From Nostoc commune NIES-4072 (GTDB lineage: Bacteria > Cyanobacteriota > Cyanobacteriia > Cyanobacteriales > Nostocaceae), in contig NZ_BDUD01000001.1 of assembly GCF_003113895.1 (NCBI RefSeq), positions 6,189,244 to 6,253,243 on the forward strand: a DNA stretch of 64,000 nt, written 5' to 3'. Shown piece after piece: positions 27,889 to 37,500 of the stretch. The position numbers were made by a program, and so were the translations under genes. Positions within the stretch are counted from its first letter, which is position 1. Every line of letters begins with the position of its first letter. The notes below the pieces were generated by a model, which was not told the origin of the DNA, did no database searches, and saw nothing but the letters and a program-made list of their open reading frames with translations.

Positions 27889-28840
27889 TTCTTATAATCA
27901 GTAATAGTAAGTTAATACGCTTGGGTTCAGGCTTGATCCTTTTTAAAAGGTTTGTCGTTACCCACTTTTTTGTTTGTAACAGTCAAGGTGTGGCATTGGC
28001 GAACATCCCGCCCAGAACTTAAGTTCTTGGACTGATAGCCCAAGTCCACTTAAGTGGACTAAAATTTTCCCTAACAAAAGACTTTAGCCATTGAAATCGC
28101 TTAAAATCTTATATTTAGTCCTCTTGAGAGGACTTTAGCTATTAGCCTCGGAATTTATTCCCAGGCGGGTTAACAACGAAGCGGAAGATTTCTTTGATCT
28201 TGGTAATGATAAGCCTTAAAAAGGAACAAATTAACCCACCCACTAAAACCCTATGAAAAAGCAGGGGAGCAGAAAGCAAGGGAGCAGGGGGAAAAATCAC
28301 TCCATTTGCGGGTGAGGTTTCAACCAACGGGCAAAAGGAGCAAGGGAGCTATCACTGACAATAAAGTTATAGAAAAATCCACACCGATGTCTTGAAAAGT
28401 TAAGCTACATCTGGGGAGATTGATTCTTGCTGCACACTGGTATCTCATGCAGGTAAACCCGGAAGCACAAGACTTTTCGCTTTTTGCCTCGGTTTTTTAG
28501 GCGGGTTAGGGGATCTCATCTGCGTAAATCCTATTAGTATTATCGCTATCCTATCGTTAATGAACAACACTAATAGCTTAGGTTTAGTCCGTCGTAGAAA
28601 TTGCTCCAATATTACCATTTAGCAAAGTCCGTTCAGAACAGTGTTTTCGTTTTAAATTAGGAAATAGGTAATGGATTAAACGATCGCCAATTACCAATCC
28701 AAAATTGCCACTGGAGATACACGCAAATATACGCCCAGAATGTTTGGATAATTAAGGACTGGTGATGAGGAAAGAATTCCTAACTCCTAACTCCTAACTC
28801 CTAACTCCCCACTCCCTAAACTAAAAATCAAATTATAAAG
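27889..28840. other. Long intergenic region upstream of clpB
   Basis: This 950-base gap holds the palindromic repeat at 28007-28172, G-rich AGCAGGGG heptamers near 28262-28290, and four direct CTAACTC heptamers at about 28779-28808 next to the clpB start. A segment near 28400-28510 can fold (CTTGCTGC with GCACAAG; GCCT/AGGC before T-runs) and could be a small RNA, but I cannot assign a family. No coding frame is convincing. Confidence 0.5.
28007..28172. repeat. Multi-hairpin palindromic repeat, copy 2
   Basis: Same arrangement as 21022-21145. It has CCCGCCCAGAACTTAAGTTCTTGG, TCCACTTAAGTGGA, a longer central spacer, TCCTCTTGAGAGGA and GCCTCGGAATTTATTCCCAGGC, closing with GGCGGGTTAA. The hairpin stems are compensated between copies: bases differ but pairing is kept. 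Confidence 0.8.
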
Positions 28841-31510
28841 ATGCAACCTACAGATCCAAATAAATTTACTGATAAAGCCTGGGAAGCAATTGTTAAATCT
28901 CAGGATATAGTTCGTGCTTATCAACAACAGCAGCTAGATGTTGAACATTTAATTATTGCCCTGTTAGAAGAACCCACTAGTTTAGCAATACGTATCCTAG
29001 CTCGATCTGAGGTCGATCCAATCCGCTTGCAGCAGCAACTAGAAGCCTTTACCCAACGTCAGCCCAAAATTGGTAAAAGCGATCAGCTTTACCTTAGCCG
29101 CAATTTAGATATTTTACTAGACCGAGCCGAGGAAGCTAGAGTCAGGATGAAAGACTCCTACATTTCCGTGGAACACATACTTTTAGCCTTTGCTGAAGAC
29201 GATCGCATTGGACGAAAGATCCTCAAAAGCTTTAGTGCAGATGCAGCCAAACTAGAAGCTACTATTAAAGCCGTTCGCGGTAGCCAAAAGGTGACAGATC
29301 AAACCCCAGAATCCCGTTATGAAGCCTTACAAAAATTTGGCAGAGATTTGACAGAACAGGCAAAAGCTGGAAAACTCGACCCGGTAATTGGACGGGATGA
29401 GGAAATTCGCCGGGTAATTCAAGTATTGTCTCGTCGTAGCAAAAATAACCCTGTTTTGATTGGTGAACCTGGAGTGGGTAAAACTGCGATCGCCGAAGCT
29501 TTAGCACAACGAATGGTAAACGGTGACGTTCCCGAATCTCTGAAAAACCGCAAACTCATCTCTTTAGATATCGGTAGTTTGATTGCTGGGGCAAAATTAC
29601 GAGGAGAATTTGAAGAACGCCTGAAAGCAGTCCTCAAGGAAGTTACAGAATCTAACGGTGACATCGTACTGTTTATTGACGAACTACATACCGTAGTTGG
29701 CGCAGGTTCCACCCAACAAGGGGCGATGGATGCCGGAAATCTGCTTAAACCAATGCTGGCGCGGGGAGAACTGCGTTGTATTGGCGCAACTACCCTCGAC
29801 GAGTTCCGCAAACACATTGAAAAAGATGCTGCCCTAGAACGCCGCTTTCAGCAAGTATTTGTCGATCAGCCAAGTGTGGAAAATACCATTTCCATTTTGC
29901 GGGGGTTGAAAGAACGCTATGAAGTGCATCATAACGTCAAAATTTCTGATTCGGCGTTGGTAGCAGCAGCAACCCTGTCAGCACGTTATATTAGCGATCG
30001 CTTCTTACCAGATAAAGCCATTGATTTGGTGGATGAAGCAGCTGCACAGTTAAAAATGGAAATTACCTCCAAACCAGCCGAATTGGAAACCATTGATCGC
30101 CGCCTTATGCAGTTAGAAATGGAAAAGCTGTCATTAGCTGGCGAAGAAAAGGGTACTGCCCAAACGAAAGAACGTTTGCAGCGAATTGAGCAAGAAATCG
30201 CTAATTTGACCGAAAAACAACAAATATTTAACGAGCAATGGCAAGGTGAAAAGCAGATATTAGAGGCGATAAGCGCCTTAAAGAAAGAAGAAGACGCGCT
30301 GCGAGTCCAAATTGAACAAGCGGAACGTGCTTATGACTTAAATAAAGCTGCTCAATTGAAATATGGCAAATTGGAAGGAATACAGCACGAACGCGAAGCT
30401 AAAGAAGCCAGCCTTTTAGAAATTCAAAATCAAGGTTCGACGTTGCTGCGAGAACAAGTCACTGAAGCTGATATTGCGGAAATCGTCGCTAAGTGGACAG
30501 GAATTCCCGTCAATCGCCTGTTGGAATCAGAACGGCAAAAATTACTGCAACTAGAAAGTCATTTGCATCAACGAGTTATTGGGCAAGAAGAGGCTGTAGA
30601 AGCGGTAGCAGCAGCCATTCGCCGCGCCCGTGCGGGGATGAAAGATCCTTCGCGTCCCATTGGTTCATTTTTGTTCATGGGCCCCACAGGTGTAGGTAAA
30701 ACCGAACTCGCCCGTGCTTTAGCCCAGTTTCTCTTTGATTCTGATGATGCCATTATCCGACTTGACATGTCGGAATATATGGAAAAAAATTCTGTGATGC
30801 GAATAGTTGGCTCTCCTCCAGGCTATGTAGACTCTGAAAGAGGGGGACAACTCACTGAGGCTGTTCGCCGCAAGCCTTACTCAGTAATTTTGTTAGACGA
30901 GGTTGAAAAAGCTCACCCAGATGTATTTAACATATTTCTGCAAATGTTAGATGATGGTCGCATTACTGACGGACTAGGGCGTACTGCGGATTTTCGTAAC
31001 ACTGTGATCGTCATGACAAGTAACATTGGTAGCGAACATATTTTAGATATATCTGGTGATGATTCCAAGTATGAAATGATGCAAAAGCGGGTAATGGAAG
31101 CGTTGCGATCGCATTTCCGCCCAGAATTTCTCAACCGCCTTGATGATATTATTCTCTTCCATGCCCTCAGTCGCACGGAACTGCGGCATATCATCCGTAT
31201 TCAACTCAAGCGGGTAGAAAATCTCCTGCGCGAGCAAAAAATCTTCTTTGAGATATCGCAATCAGCCTGCGATCACCTTGTCGAATCAGGCTACGACCCA
31301 GTTTATGGTGCCCGTCCACTCAAACGCGCAATTCAGCGAGAAGTAGAAAACCCCCTCGCTACCAAGTTATTGGAGAATACTTTTATCTCTGGAGACACGA
31401 TTATCATTGATAAAAACGAAAACGGTCTATCTTTTAGCAAAAAAGTGCTGGTAAAAATATCAGTGCCGCAAACTACCGTCAAGCTGGTTGAGTCAGCACC
31501 AGAATCGTAA
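28841..31510 (+). CDS. clpB: ATP-dependent disaggregase ClpB
   Basis: 889 residues, a full-length class I Clp/Hsp100. The N-domain has two repeats (residues ~1-150). NBD1 has Walker [16 protein letters not shown] near 210 and Walker [16 protein letters not shown] coiled-coil M domain (about 405-530; [17 protein letters not shown]) identifies ClpB rather than ClpA/C. NBD2 has [15 protein letters not shown] near 617 and [14 protein letters not shown]. It rescues aggregated proteins together with DnaK. The C-terminal tail ([16 protein letters not shown] and on) is longer than in E. coli. Start is the ATG after AATTATAAAG. Confidence 0.97.
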   Translation: MQPTDPNKFTDKAWEAIVKSQDIVRAYQQQQLDVEHLIIALLEEPTSLAIRILARSEVDPIRLQQQLEAFTQRQPKIGKSDQLYLSRNLDILLDRAEEARVRMKDSYISVEHILLAFAEDDRIGRKILKSFSADAAKLEATIKAVRGSQKVTDQTPESRYEALQKFGRDLTEQAKAGKLDPVIGRDEEIRRVIQVLSRRSKNNPVLIGEPGVGKTAIAEALAQRMVNGDVPESLKNRKLISLDIGSLIAGAKLRGEFEERLKAVLKEVTESNGDIVLFIDELHTVVGAGSTQQGAMDAGNLLKPMLARGELRCIGATTLDEFRKHIEKDAALERRFQQVFVDQPSVENTISILRGLKERYEVHHNVKISDSALVAAATLSARYISDRFLPDKAIDLVDEAAAQLKMEITSKPAELETIDRRLMQLEMEKLSLAGEEKGTAQTKERLQRIEQEIANLTEKQQIFNEQWQGEKQILEAISALKKEEDALRVQIEQAERAYDLNKAAQLKYGKLEGIQHEREAKEASLLEIQNQGSTLLREQVTEADIAEIVAKWTGIPVNRLLESERQKLLQLESHLHQRVIGQEEAVEAVAAAIRRARAGMKDPSRPIGSFLFMGPTGVGKTELARALAQFLFDSDDAIIRLDMSEYMEKNSVMRIVGSPPGYVDSERGGQLTEAVRRKPYSVILLDEVEKAHPDVFNIFLQMLDDGRITDGLGRTADFRNTVIVMTSNIGSEHILDISGDDSKYEMMQKRVMEALRSHFRPEFLNRLDDIILFHALSRTELRHIIRIQLKRVENLLREQKIFFEISQSACDHLVESGYDPVYGARPLKRAIQREVENPLATKLLENTFISGDTIIIDKNENGLSFSKKVLVKISVPQTTVKLVESAPES

Positions 31511-31618
31511 AAGTTAATACACTCTTAAGAAGATACAAATAAAACTAGATCGCCCTATTTTTCTGATTCGTCAGGTAAGAATGGGCGATCTAGTAGTATG
31601 TCAATAAAGAATTCCCTG

Positions 31619-31670
31619 TAGAGACGGCGATTTATCGCGTCTCCCTAAGGCGATTTATCGCGTCTCCCTA
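31619..31670. repeat. GCGATTTATCGCGTCTC repeat, partial
   Basis: The right hairpin arm of MITE family A (GAGACGGCGATTTATCGCGT) is followed at once by a second partial copy, AAGGCGATTTATCGCGTCTCC. The AATACGGTT ends are absent. So the inner palindrome exists independently of the MITE. Confidence 0.7.
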
Positions 31671-31755
31671 ACTGGAGTACAGATATTACTGGGTAATTCA
31701 CAATACAGCGAATAAAATAGCAAGAGCAGATTTCCTGTCCTAGAGATTCCTCCCG

Positions 31756-33156
31756 ATGAAAGTAATCCAAGCTCTTGCTCGTTATTTTCCAGATAAATGT
31801 GGTGGTATTCAAGTAAACCTTAACGATTTACTGCCAGAATTGCGTAGGCATAGCCCGTCGGAGACATCGCTCTTAGCGTTGGCGGAACCTACGCATGATA
31901 TTGACATCCTGATAGCAGCAGCTAGTAACGGTTCCCCAAAAGAAGCGACTTATAAATATAACGACGTAGAAGTTTATCGATATCCCGTATTTCCTGCGCC
32001 CAAAACAGAACCGAATCATGGACAATTGCCGCATGGTAAATTTGAATATTTCGCTAATTGGTTAACCAACCAAAAAGCAGACATATATCATCAGCACCAT
32101 TGGGAAGTATATTGTGGGTTGCCTCATTTGCGATTAGCTAAAGAATTAGGCATGGCAACAGTGCTGACAGTACACTATGCTATGCCCGTTTGCCAGCGAA
32201 TTACTTTGATGTTCAATGGACAAAAAGTTTGTGATGGCAAAATTGATGTAGTGCGGTGTTCTCAGTGTGCTGATACTTTGAGCAAAAAGCTACCTGCTGC
32301 AACGGTCAATAGTTTGAGCCATTTGCCCCAAGCTATCCTGAGTCGTCTACCAATGCCTGTGAGTGCATATCTTCCAACCTCAGTAGACGATGGCAATCTG
32401 GGAAGGTTTGTACGTCCTTTTGTTGTACCTGGCTATGTTGCTGCACGCCAAAAAAGTTTGCTCAAAATGGCAAAATATGCTGACCGCATTGTGACAGTGT
32501 GTGATTGGCTTTATAAAGCTCTACTCATCAACGGCATACCTGAAGAAAAACTCATTCTCTCTCGACATGGAATTTCTTATACTGCACACAAAAAATTACC
32601 ACAGACAAAACAGCAATCAGATCCTTTAAAAGTAGTTTTTTTAGGACGCTGGGATATATATAAGGGTATCGAGATTTTAGTACAGGCAGTTAAAGATTTA
32701 CCGCAATTCGTCAAGATTGAGTTGACCATTTATGGAATAACACAGGATGAACGATATCGCCAAAAAATCTTTAATTTGATAGCAAACGATCCTCGGATTC
32801 GTGTGAATAAACAACTAACAAGAGTTGAACTCCCCCAAACTCTAGCTAACTATCACTTACTGGCTGTACCTTCCCAATGCCTGGAAACTGGGCCTTTAGT
32901 TGTATTAGAAGCCCACTCCCAATCTGTACCTGTCATCGGCTCTAACTTGGGGGGTATTGCTGAACTTGTTAGGCATGGCATTGATGGTTGGTTAGTGACT
33001 TCTAACGATACTAACGCTTGGACTCAAGCTCTTGAGCAATTAGCAACAGATACTAATTTACTTAATAAATTACGCCAAGGTATTAAACCTGTTCGCACAG
33101 TAGATATGCAGGCAGCAGAAATAGCCGCCATATATAAAAATCTAATACAGAATTGA
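31756..33156 (+). CDS. Glycosyltransferase family 4 (GT-B)
   Basis: 466 residues. The N-terminal Rossmann half starts MKVIQALARYFPDKCGGIQV. The C-terminal donor-binding half has VVFLGRWDIYKGIEILVQA, then VPSQCLETGPLVVLEAHSQS and VIGSNLGGIAELVRHGIDGWLV, the GT4 E-x7-E region. It would transfer a sugar to a lipid-linked or polysaccharide acceptor at the cytosolic face. A small repeat encodes about residues 30-39 (RRHSPSETSL). The central region contains a CxxC pair (VRCSQCADT), unusual for GT4. It overlaps the downstream deacetylase region closely and lies just upstream of the hps cluster. Confidence 0.88.
   Translation: MKVIQALARYFPDKCGGIQVNLNDLLPELRRHSPSETSLLALAEPTHDIDILIAAASNGSPKEATYKYNDVEVYRYPVFPAPKTEPNHGQLPHGKFEYFANWLTNQKADIYHQHHWEVYCGLPHLRLAKELGMATVLTVHYAMPVCQRITLMFNGQKVCDGKIDVVRCSQCADTLSKKLPAATVNSLSHLPQAILSRLPMPVSAYLPTSVDDGNLGRFVRPFVVPGYVAARQKSLLKMAKYADRIVTVCDWLYKALLINGIPEEKLILSRHGISYTAHKKLPQTKQQSDPLKVVFLGRWDIYKGIEILVQAVKDLPQFVKIELTIYGITQDERYRQKIFNLIANDPRIRVNKQLTRVELPQTLANYHLLAVPSQCLETGPLVVLEAHSQSVPVIGSNLGGIAELVRHGIDGWLVTSNDTNAWTQALEQLATDTNLLNKLRQGIKPVRTVDMQAAEIAAIYKNLIQN
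31842..31870 (+). repeat. Dispersed repeat inside a coding sequence
   Basis: GCGTAGGCATAGCCCGTCGG followed by AGACATCGC is a copy of the intergenic repeat seen at 20060, 20295 and 20901. Here it is read in frame as RRHSPSETSL within the glycosyltransferase. Confidence 0.75.
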
Positions 33157-33161
33157 GAAGA

Positions 33162-34004
33162 ATGCTAAACATCAAAGACTTTCTTCGTCGAGTACAAAAC
33201 AAGATTTGGCGATTATACAATCATAAATTGCCAGAATTTCTGAGTATCTTGCAGTTTCTTTGGCTATTGCATATTGGTAGTAAGGAAATGTTAGTTAATC
33301 AGAAATCTGCGATGATAATTGCACCGCACCAGGATGATGAAGTTTTGGGGTGTGGTGGTTTAATTAGACTGAAGCGAGAACAGAATGTGCCAGTCCAGAT
33401 TGTTTTTGTCACAGATGGAGCAGCCAGTCATGGCAAACATCCCAAGTTTCAAAGGAGTGAAATAGTTCCAATTCGTAAGCAGGAAGCACTTTGTGCTTTA
33501 AGCATCTTAGGAATAGACAAGAGCCAAATTTACTTTCTTGACAAACCAGATAGTCACCTTCAATATCTAGATGCAAGCAAGCGCCAACAAACAATTGAAC
33601 AACTTGCCAAGCTCCTGAAATCCTTCGGGCCTGGAGAAGTTTATGTAACTCACCGTCAAGACCGTATTAAAGACCATGAAGTAACTTATGAATTACTGCT
33701 AGCGGCGATTCAATACTCTGAAATTGAGGTTGACGTTTTACAGTACCCTATTTGGATTCTCTGGAAATCTTTACTCTTCCGTGACCTGAAACTAGGTGAA
33801 TTAGCATCTGCTCACCGTATATCTATCCATTCTGTTCAAAGCAAGAAGATGGAGGCGCTTGAAGCCTACCGCTCCCAGTGCCTACCTATTGATGCTGAAA
33901 CTGCTGCTGTACTAAAGCCTGGTTTCCTGCGGCGATTTCTCATACCGTATGAAATTTTTTTCAAGCCAACTTCTATGTTGTCAAATCAATATTCTAATAG
34001 ATAA
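33162..34004 (+). CDS. PIG-L family deacetylase
   Basis: 280 residues. The zinc motif of N-acetylglucosaminyl deacetylases is at MIIAPHQDDEVLGCGGLI (residues ~48-65), with the third His expected in VYVTHRQDRIKDHEVTY. QIVFVTDGAASHGKH is also conserved. It should remove an acetyl group from an N-acetylated sugar intermediate. The ATG at 33162, preceded by GAGAAG, lies 5 bases after the glycosyltransferase stop, so the two are cotranscribed and may act on the same glycan. Link to the hps polysaccharide is by position only. Confidence 0.9.
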   Translation: MLNIKDFLRRVQNKIWRLYNHKLPEFLSILQFLWLLHIGSKEMLVNQKSAMIIAPHQDDEVLGCGGLIRLKREQNVPVQIVFVTDGAASHGKHPKFQRSEIVPIRKQEALCALSILGIDKSQIYFLDKPDSHLQYLDASKRQQTIEQLAKLLKSFGPGEVYVTHRQDRIKDHEVTYELLLAAIQYSEIEVDVLQYPIWILWKSLLFRDLKLGELASAHRISIHSVQSKKMEALEAYRSQCLPIDAETAAVLKPGFLRRFLIPYEIFFKPTSMLSNQYSNR

Positions 34005-34565
34005 TCTGTACAAACGATGTGTCATTCAGCTATTGACTATTAAACTTAATTACTGCGTATTTGCTTGAAATTAAGAATATTTACTTTGCCGCCTCTCCAC
34101 TACAGAGGGATTTTAAAATTTTTTATATTATTTTGCCCATAACTGATATTTTTACTTTAACAGGTGGGTACTATAACTTTAGTATGCTGGCAACATCTTC
34201 ATAAAGCTAGCTTTGGATGAAATAGATTTCTACAAAGTTAGTTTAAATCATACTATTTCTCTATTAGAGAGAGCTTAATTGGTCTATGAATGCAGGTTTC
34301 TATGTGACATAAGTATTTTATATAAGGATAAATTAAAGAATTTTCAAAAGTTCAGTATTTTTAGGTATTAACCAAAAAATGAACCCATGATATAAATTTA
34401 GTAAATCACATCTGTTAATTTTCTACTGCTTTTTTAAGAATTTTTAAAAAGGCTAATTTTCATAAAAACCAAAAGTATCAAATTTCATTAAAATCTACAG
34501 GATAGGCTGATTCACCTATAAAAATATCTTCAAATCTGTAAAAAATCTTGGACAGGGAAGCTTCT
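34005..34565. other. AT-rich leader of the hps cluster
   Basis: About 560 bases, markedly AT-rich, without repeats of the families seen elsewhere and without a plausible gene. It is likely to contain the promoter(s) and a long 5' leader of hpsA. hps genes are known to be induced in hormogonia under a sigma-factor cascade; I could not pick a promoter motif with confidence. Confidence 0.5.
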
Positions 34566-37500
34566 ATGTCTATAAGACGCAAATTTTTCAAGGTAGGAAT
34601 ACTTTGTTTAAAAAAACTTATTAGCCAGTTTTTCTCTACAATAAAAAAGCAAATAATTTGGCTACTAAGAACCCTTTTTACCACCAATAGAAGACGTGGT
34701 ACGGGAAATGCTGGGTTTGTATTGCCAACGGTAGCGATGGTATCTTTAGTTGTTGTCCTATTAACAACTGCAATTTTATTTCGATCTTTTGAGCGTTCTA
34801 AAAATGCTAGTAATGTTCGAGTAAATGAGGCTGCACTCAATGCTGCAACTCCGGCAATTGATCGAGCCAGAGCTAAAATAAATAAGCTATTTCAAGACGG
34901 ACGACTACCACGAGCTACACCAACAGATAACGCCCTATACGATACGCTGGTAAGCAATCTCAACGAATATACCTTTGGCGACGAAACTCAACTGAAGCTA
35001 ACTAAAAGCTCACAATATACAGGTGAACGAACCGAACTTAAAACTGCATGGTCGTACCCTGTTGATACCGACAATAACGGCAAGTTTGATAGCTACACCC
35101 TCTATGGCATTTACTTTACAAATCCTCCGATAAGTGGTGGTGCATATACTCATGCGAGAAATTCTCTAGAGGCAAGAACTCTACCAATGACTGCTGGTAA
35201 TGTCAGTGGAGATTGTGGAGATACGCTAGGCACAAGCGCTAGCTTAGTAGGTAATACTGGCTGGTTTAAGATAGGTAATAAGTTGAAAAAAGCCTTCTTT
35301 GTCTACACAGCAACTGTTCCTATTACTACTACACCAGCTTCTAATACTAAGTACGAACTTTACAAGGGTAATAAAAGCTTTTCTGCTTTAGAGTATCAAC
35401 AAGAGCGTGTGCAAATTCCTGTAGTTAATAATGCTGTTCTTTATGAAGATGACATAGATATTAGCCCAGGCCCCACCTTCAGATTAAATGGACGAGTTTT
35501 TACCAATAGTAATTTGCTCACTGGTTCAGACGGAAATAATGTCAGGCTATATCAAGTTAGCAGTAAGGAATCCTGCTTCTACGATGATGACAATGCCAAA
35601 ATAGTAATTGGTGGAAACTTGGGTGCTGGTGGCTCCACAGATACAAGTGACTTATCAAAGATCACCCAAGTGGATTTATTTAGAAAAGGGGAAGCTACCG
35701 ATCCTATTGTAGTCGATTTTGCAAAATCAACTACTCCCGCATCAAACGAAGCAAATTTAATCGCTTATAACAGTCTCGCCTACGTGCAACGTATCAATCG
35801 CCTAGTTAGCGCTCAAATAGCTGACACTACAGCTAACGCTACACATTCTGATCCTACAGAAGTTACCAAGGGTATTCAACAACAAAAAGATAAGCTTGGT
35901 TTAGCAAGTTATACCGCACCAGAAGAACTTGCATTTCGCAAACAACAGCTACAATTGTATTTTCAAAAACGCACCCGCCGCGTACCTTACAAAGAAGTTT
36001 CTTTTGGGGGTGATGCTCTGGGTACATACGCTACAACTAGTCCGCTTCAAGACACTGGTGATATCCTACGCCCTGTCAATGCTTGGATGTATCCTACTGA
36101 TCCTACTGATGGTAAGACAGGTACTAATTACACTAGCTTAACTCTAAGTACAAACAGTGGAAAGCTGATACCTGGTGCGACGGAACCCACTACATTACAA
36201 AAAACCTATGACGGAAAAGAACAATCCTTAGGTGATAGGGTTGTCATTGGTAATAATTTGCCTCAAATCTGGTGGGACAGCACTAAAAGCGGATTTGTTG
36301 GTCCAAATCCTCAAGATACGCAAACTATTAGTGGTATTAACTGGGATCTACCAACCACACCTTCTACACCTCGCACACGCCGCTCTCGCGTTGAGATACT
36401 AGCTGATTTAGGCTCTACAGACCGAGATAAAGATTGGGAACTAGCAGCAGCTACAGTACCTAACAGCATACAAGACCCTGTTGGTGGTTTACGGGTGGTG
36501 ACTGGTGGTGGAATTTATTTGCCACAAGGTTACACTACCACAGGCGCTCTTCTAGACTCTAACTTTGCTCTAGCTACTGCTGCTACTACAAATATCTGGT
36601 CTGATCTAATGCCAGTGGCTTCTAGCACAGCTACAGTAGCAACGGCTACAAGTCTAATCAGCAATTTAATTACACTACCAAATGCAACATATACGCCTTA
36701 TCTACGGATGCGGGCTACAGCAGTTTATCACTACAAGGCTACTGGTTACAGTGCAACAAGTCCAACGCCGATCGCTTGTGTGAGTAGTTACTATGATCCC
36801 ACTAATAGCACTACAGCTAAGAATTTATCAACACTGCCTTATGGTAATGCTACTGGTGGTAGATCCAACAATGGCATAGTTTACGCGCCTCCAAGTAGGA
36901 CTACCACTTATTATCAGAATGTACTGGCTTACCAAGCCCAATTAAAATATCAAAATGGGCGCTGGGCAAATGAAGCACTCAAAAATGCTTTAGCAAAAGC
37001 AGCAGCAAATCGCACTATTGCCGAGCAGTCTGCCATTGATGCTGCTCTTTGTTCCCTACAGATTTTAGATGGTAGTATTTCAGTTCCTGGTACTCTCCCG
37101 ATTCCTCACGGTGCAATTAAAGAAACAACTTTTTTAGATAGTAGACAAGTTAAAGCAATTCATAAAGACAACACAACTACGACAGTTTTTGAAACATTTA
37201 CTAATGCAGATGGTGGTGCAACTTTAGGTACAGATTATGATCTGGACAAAAAAGACAGACAGCCATTAGAAATTCGCGCCACTGTATTAGATATTAACTC
37301 GCTTCGCACAACCACAATTGGTGGAACAACACCAGCACAAGAATACTTACTGCCGAATAGCGGTATTATCTATGCGACTCGCAACGATGCGCTACCAGAT
37401 TTGAGTTCATCATCTGGGGATTTAGAGGCGAAAAAGTCAGAAAGCCCGGTGGATTACAAGCTTGACCCAACTCGCCGTCCTAATGCCATTATGCTGATTA

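Noticed and set aside
28400..28510. Possible structured small RNA upstream of clpB
   Set aside because: Some pairing and AACCCGGAAGC recall SRP RNA, but the conserved GGTCCGGAAGGAAGCAGC core is absent, so no call is made.
34478..34840. 120-codon minus-strand frame over the hpsA start
   Set aside because: Antisense to the prepilin-like start of hpsA and without family features.
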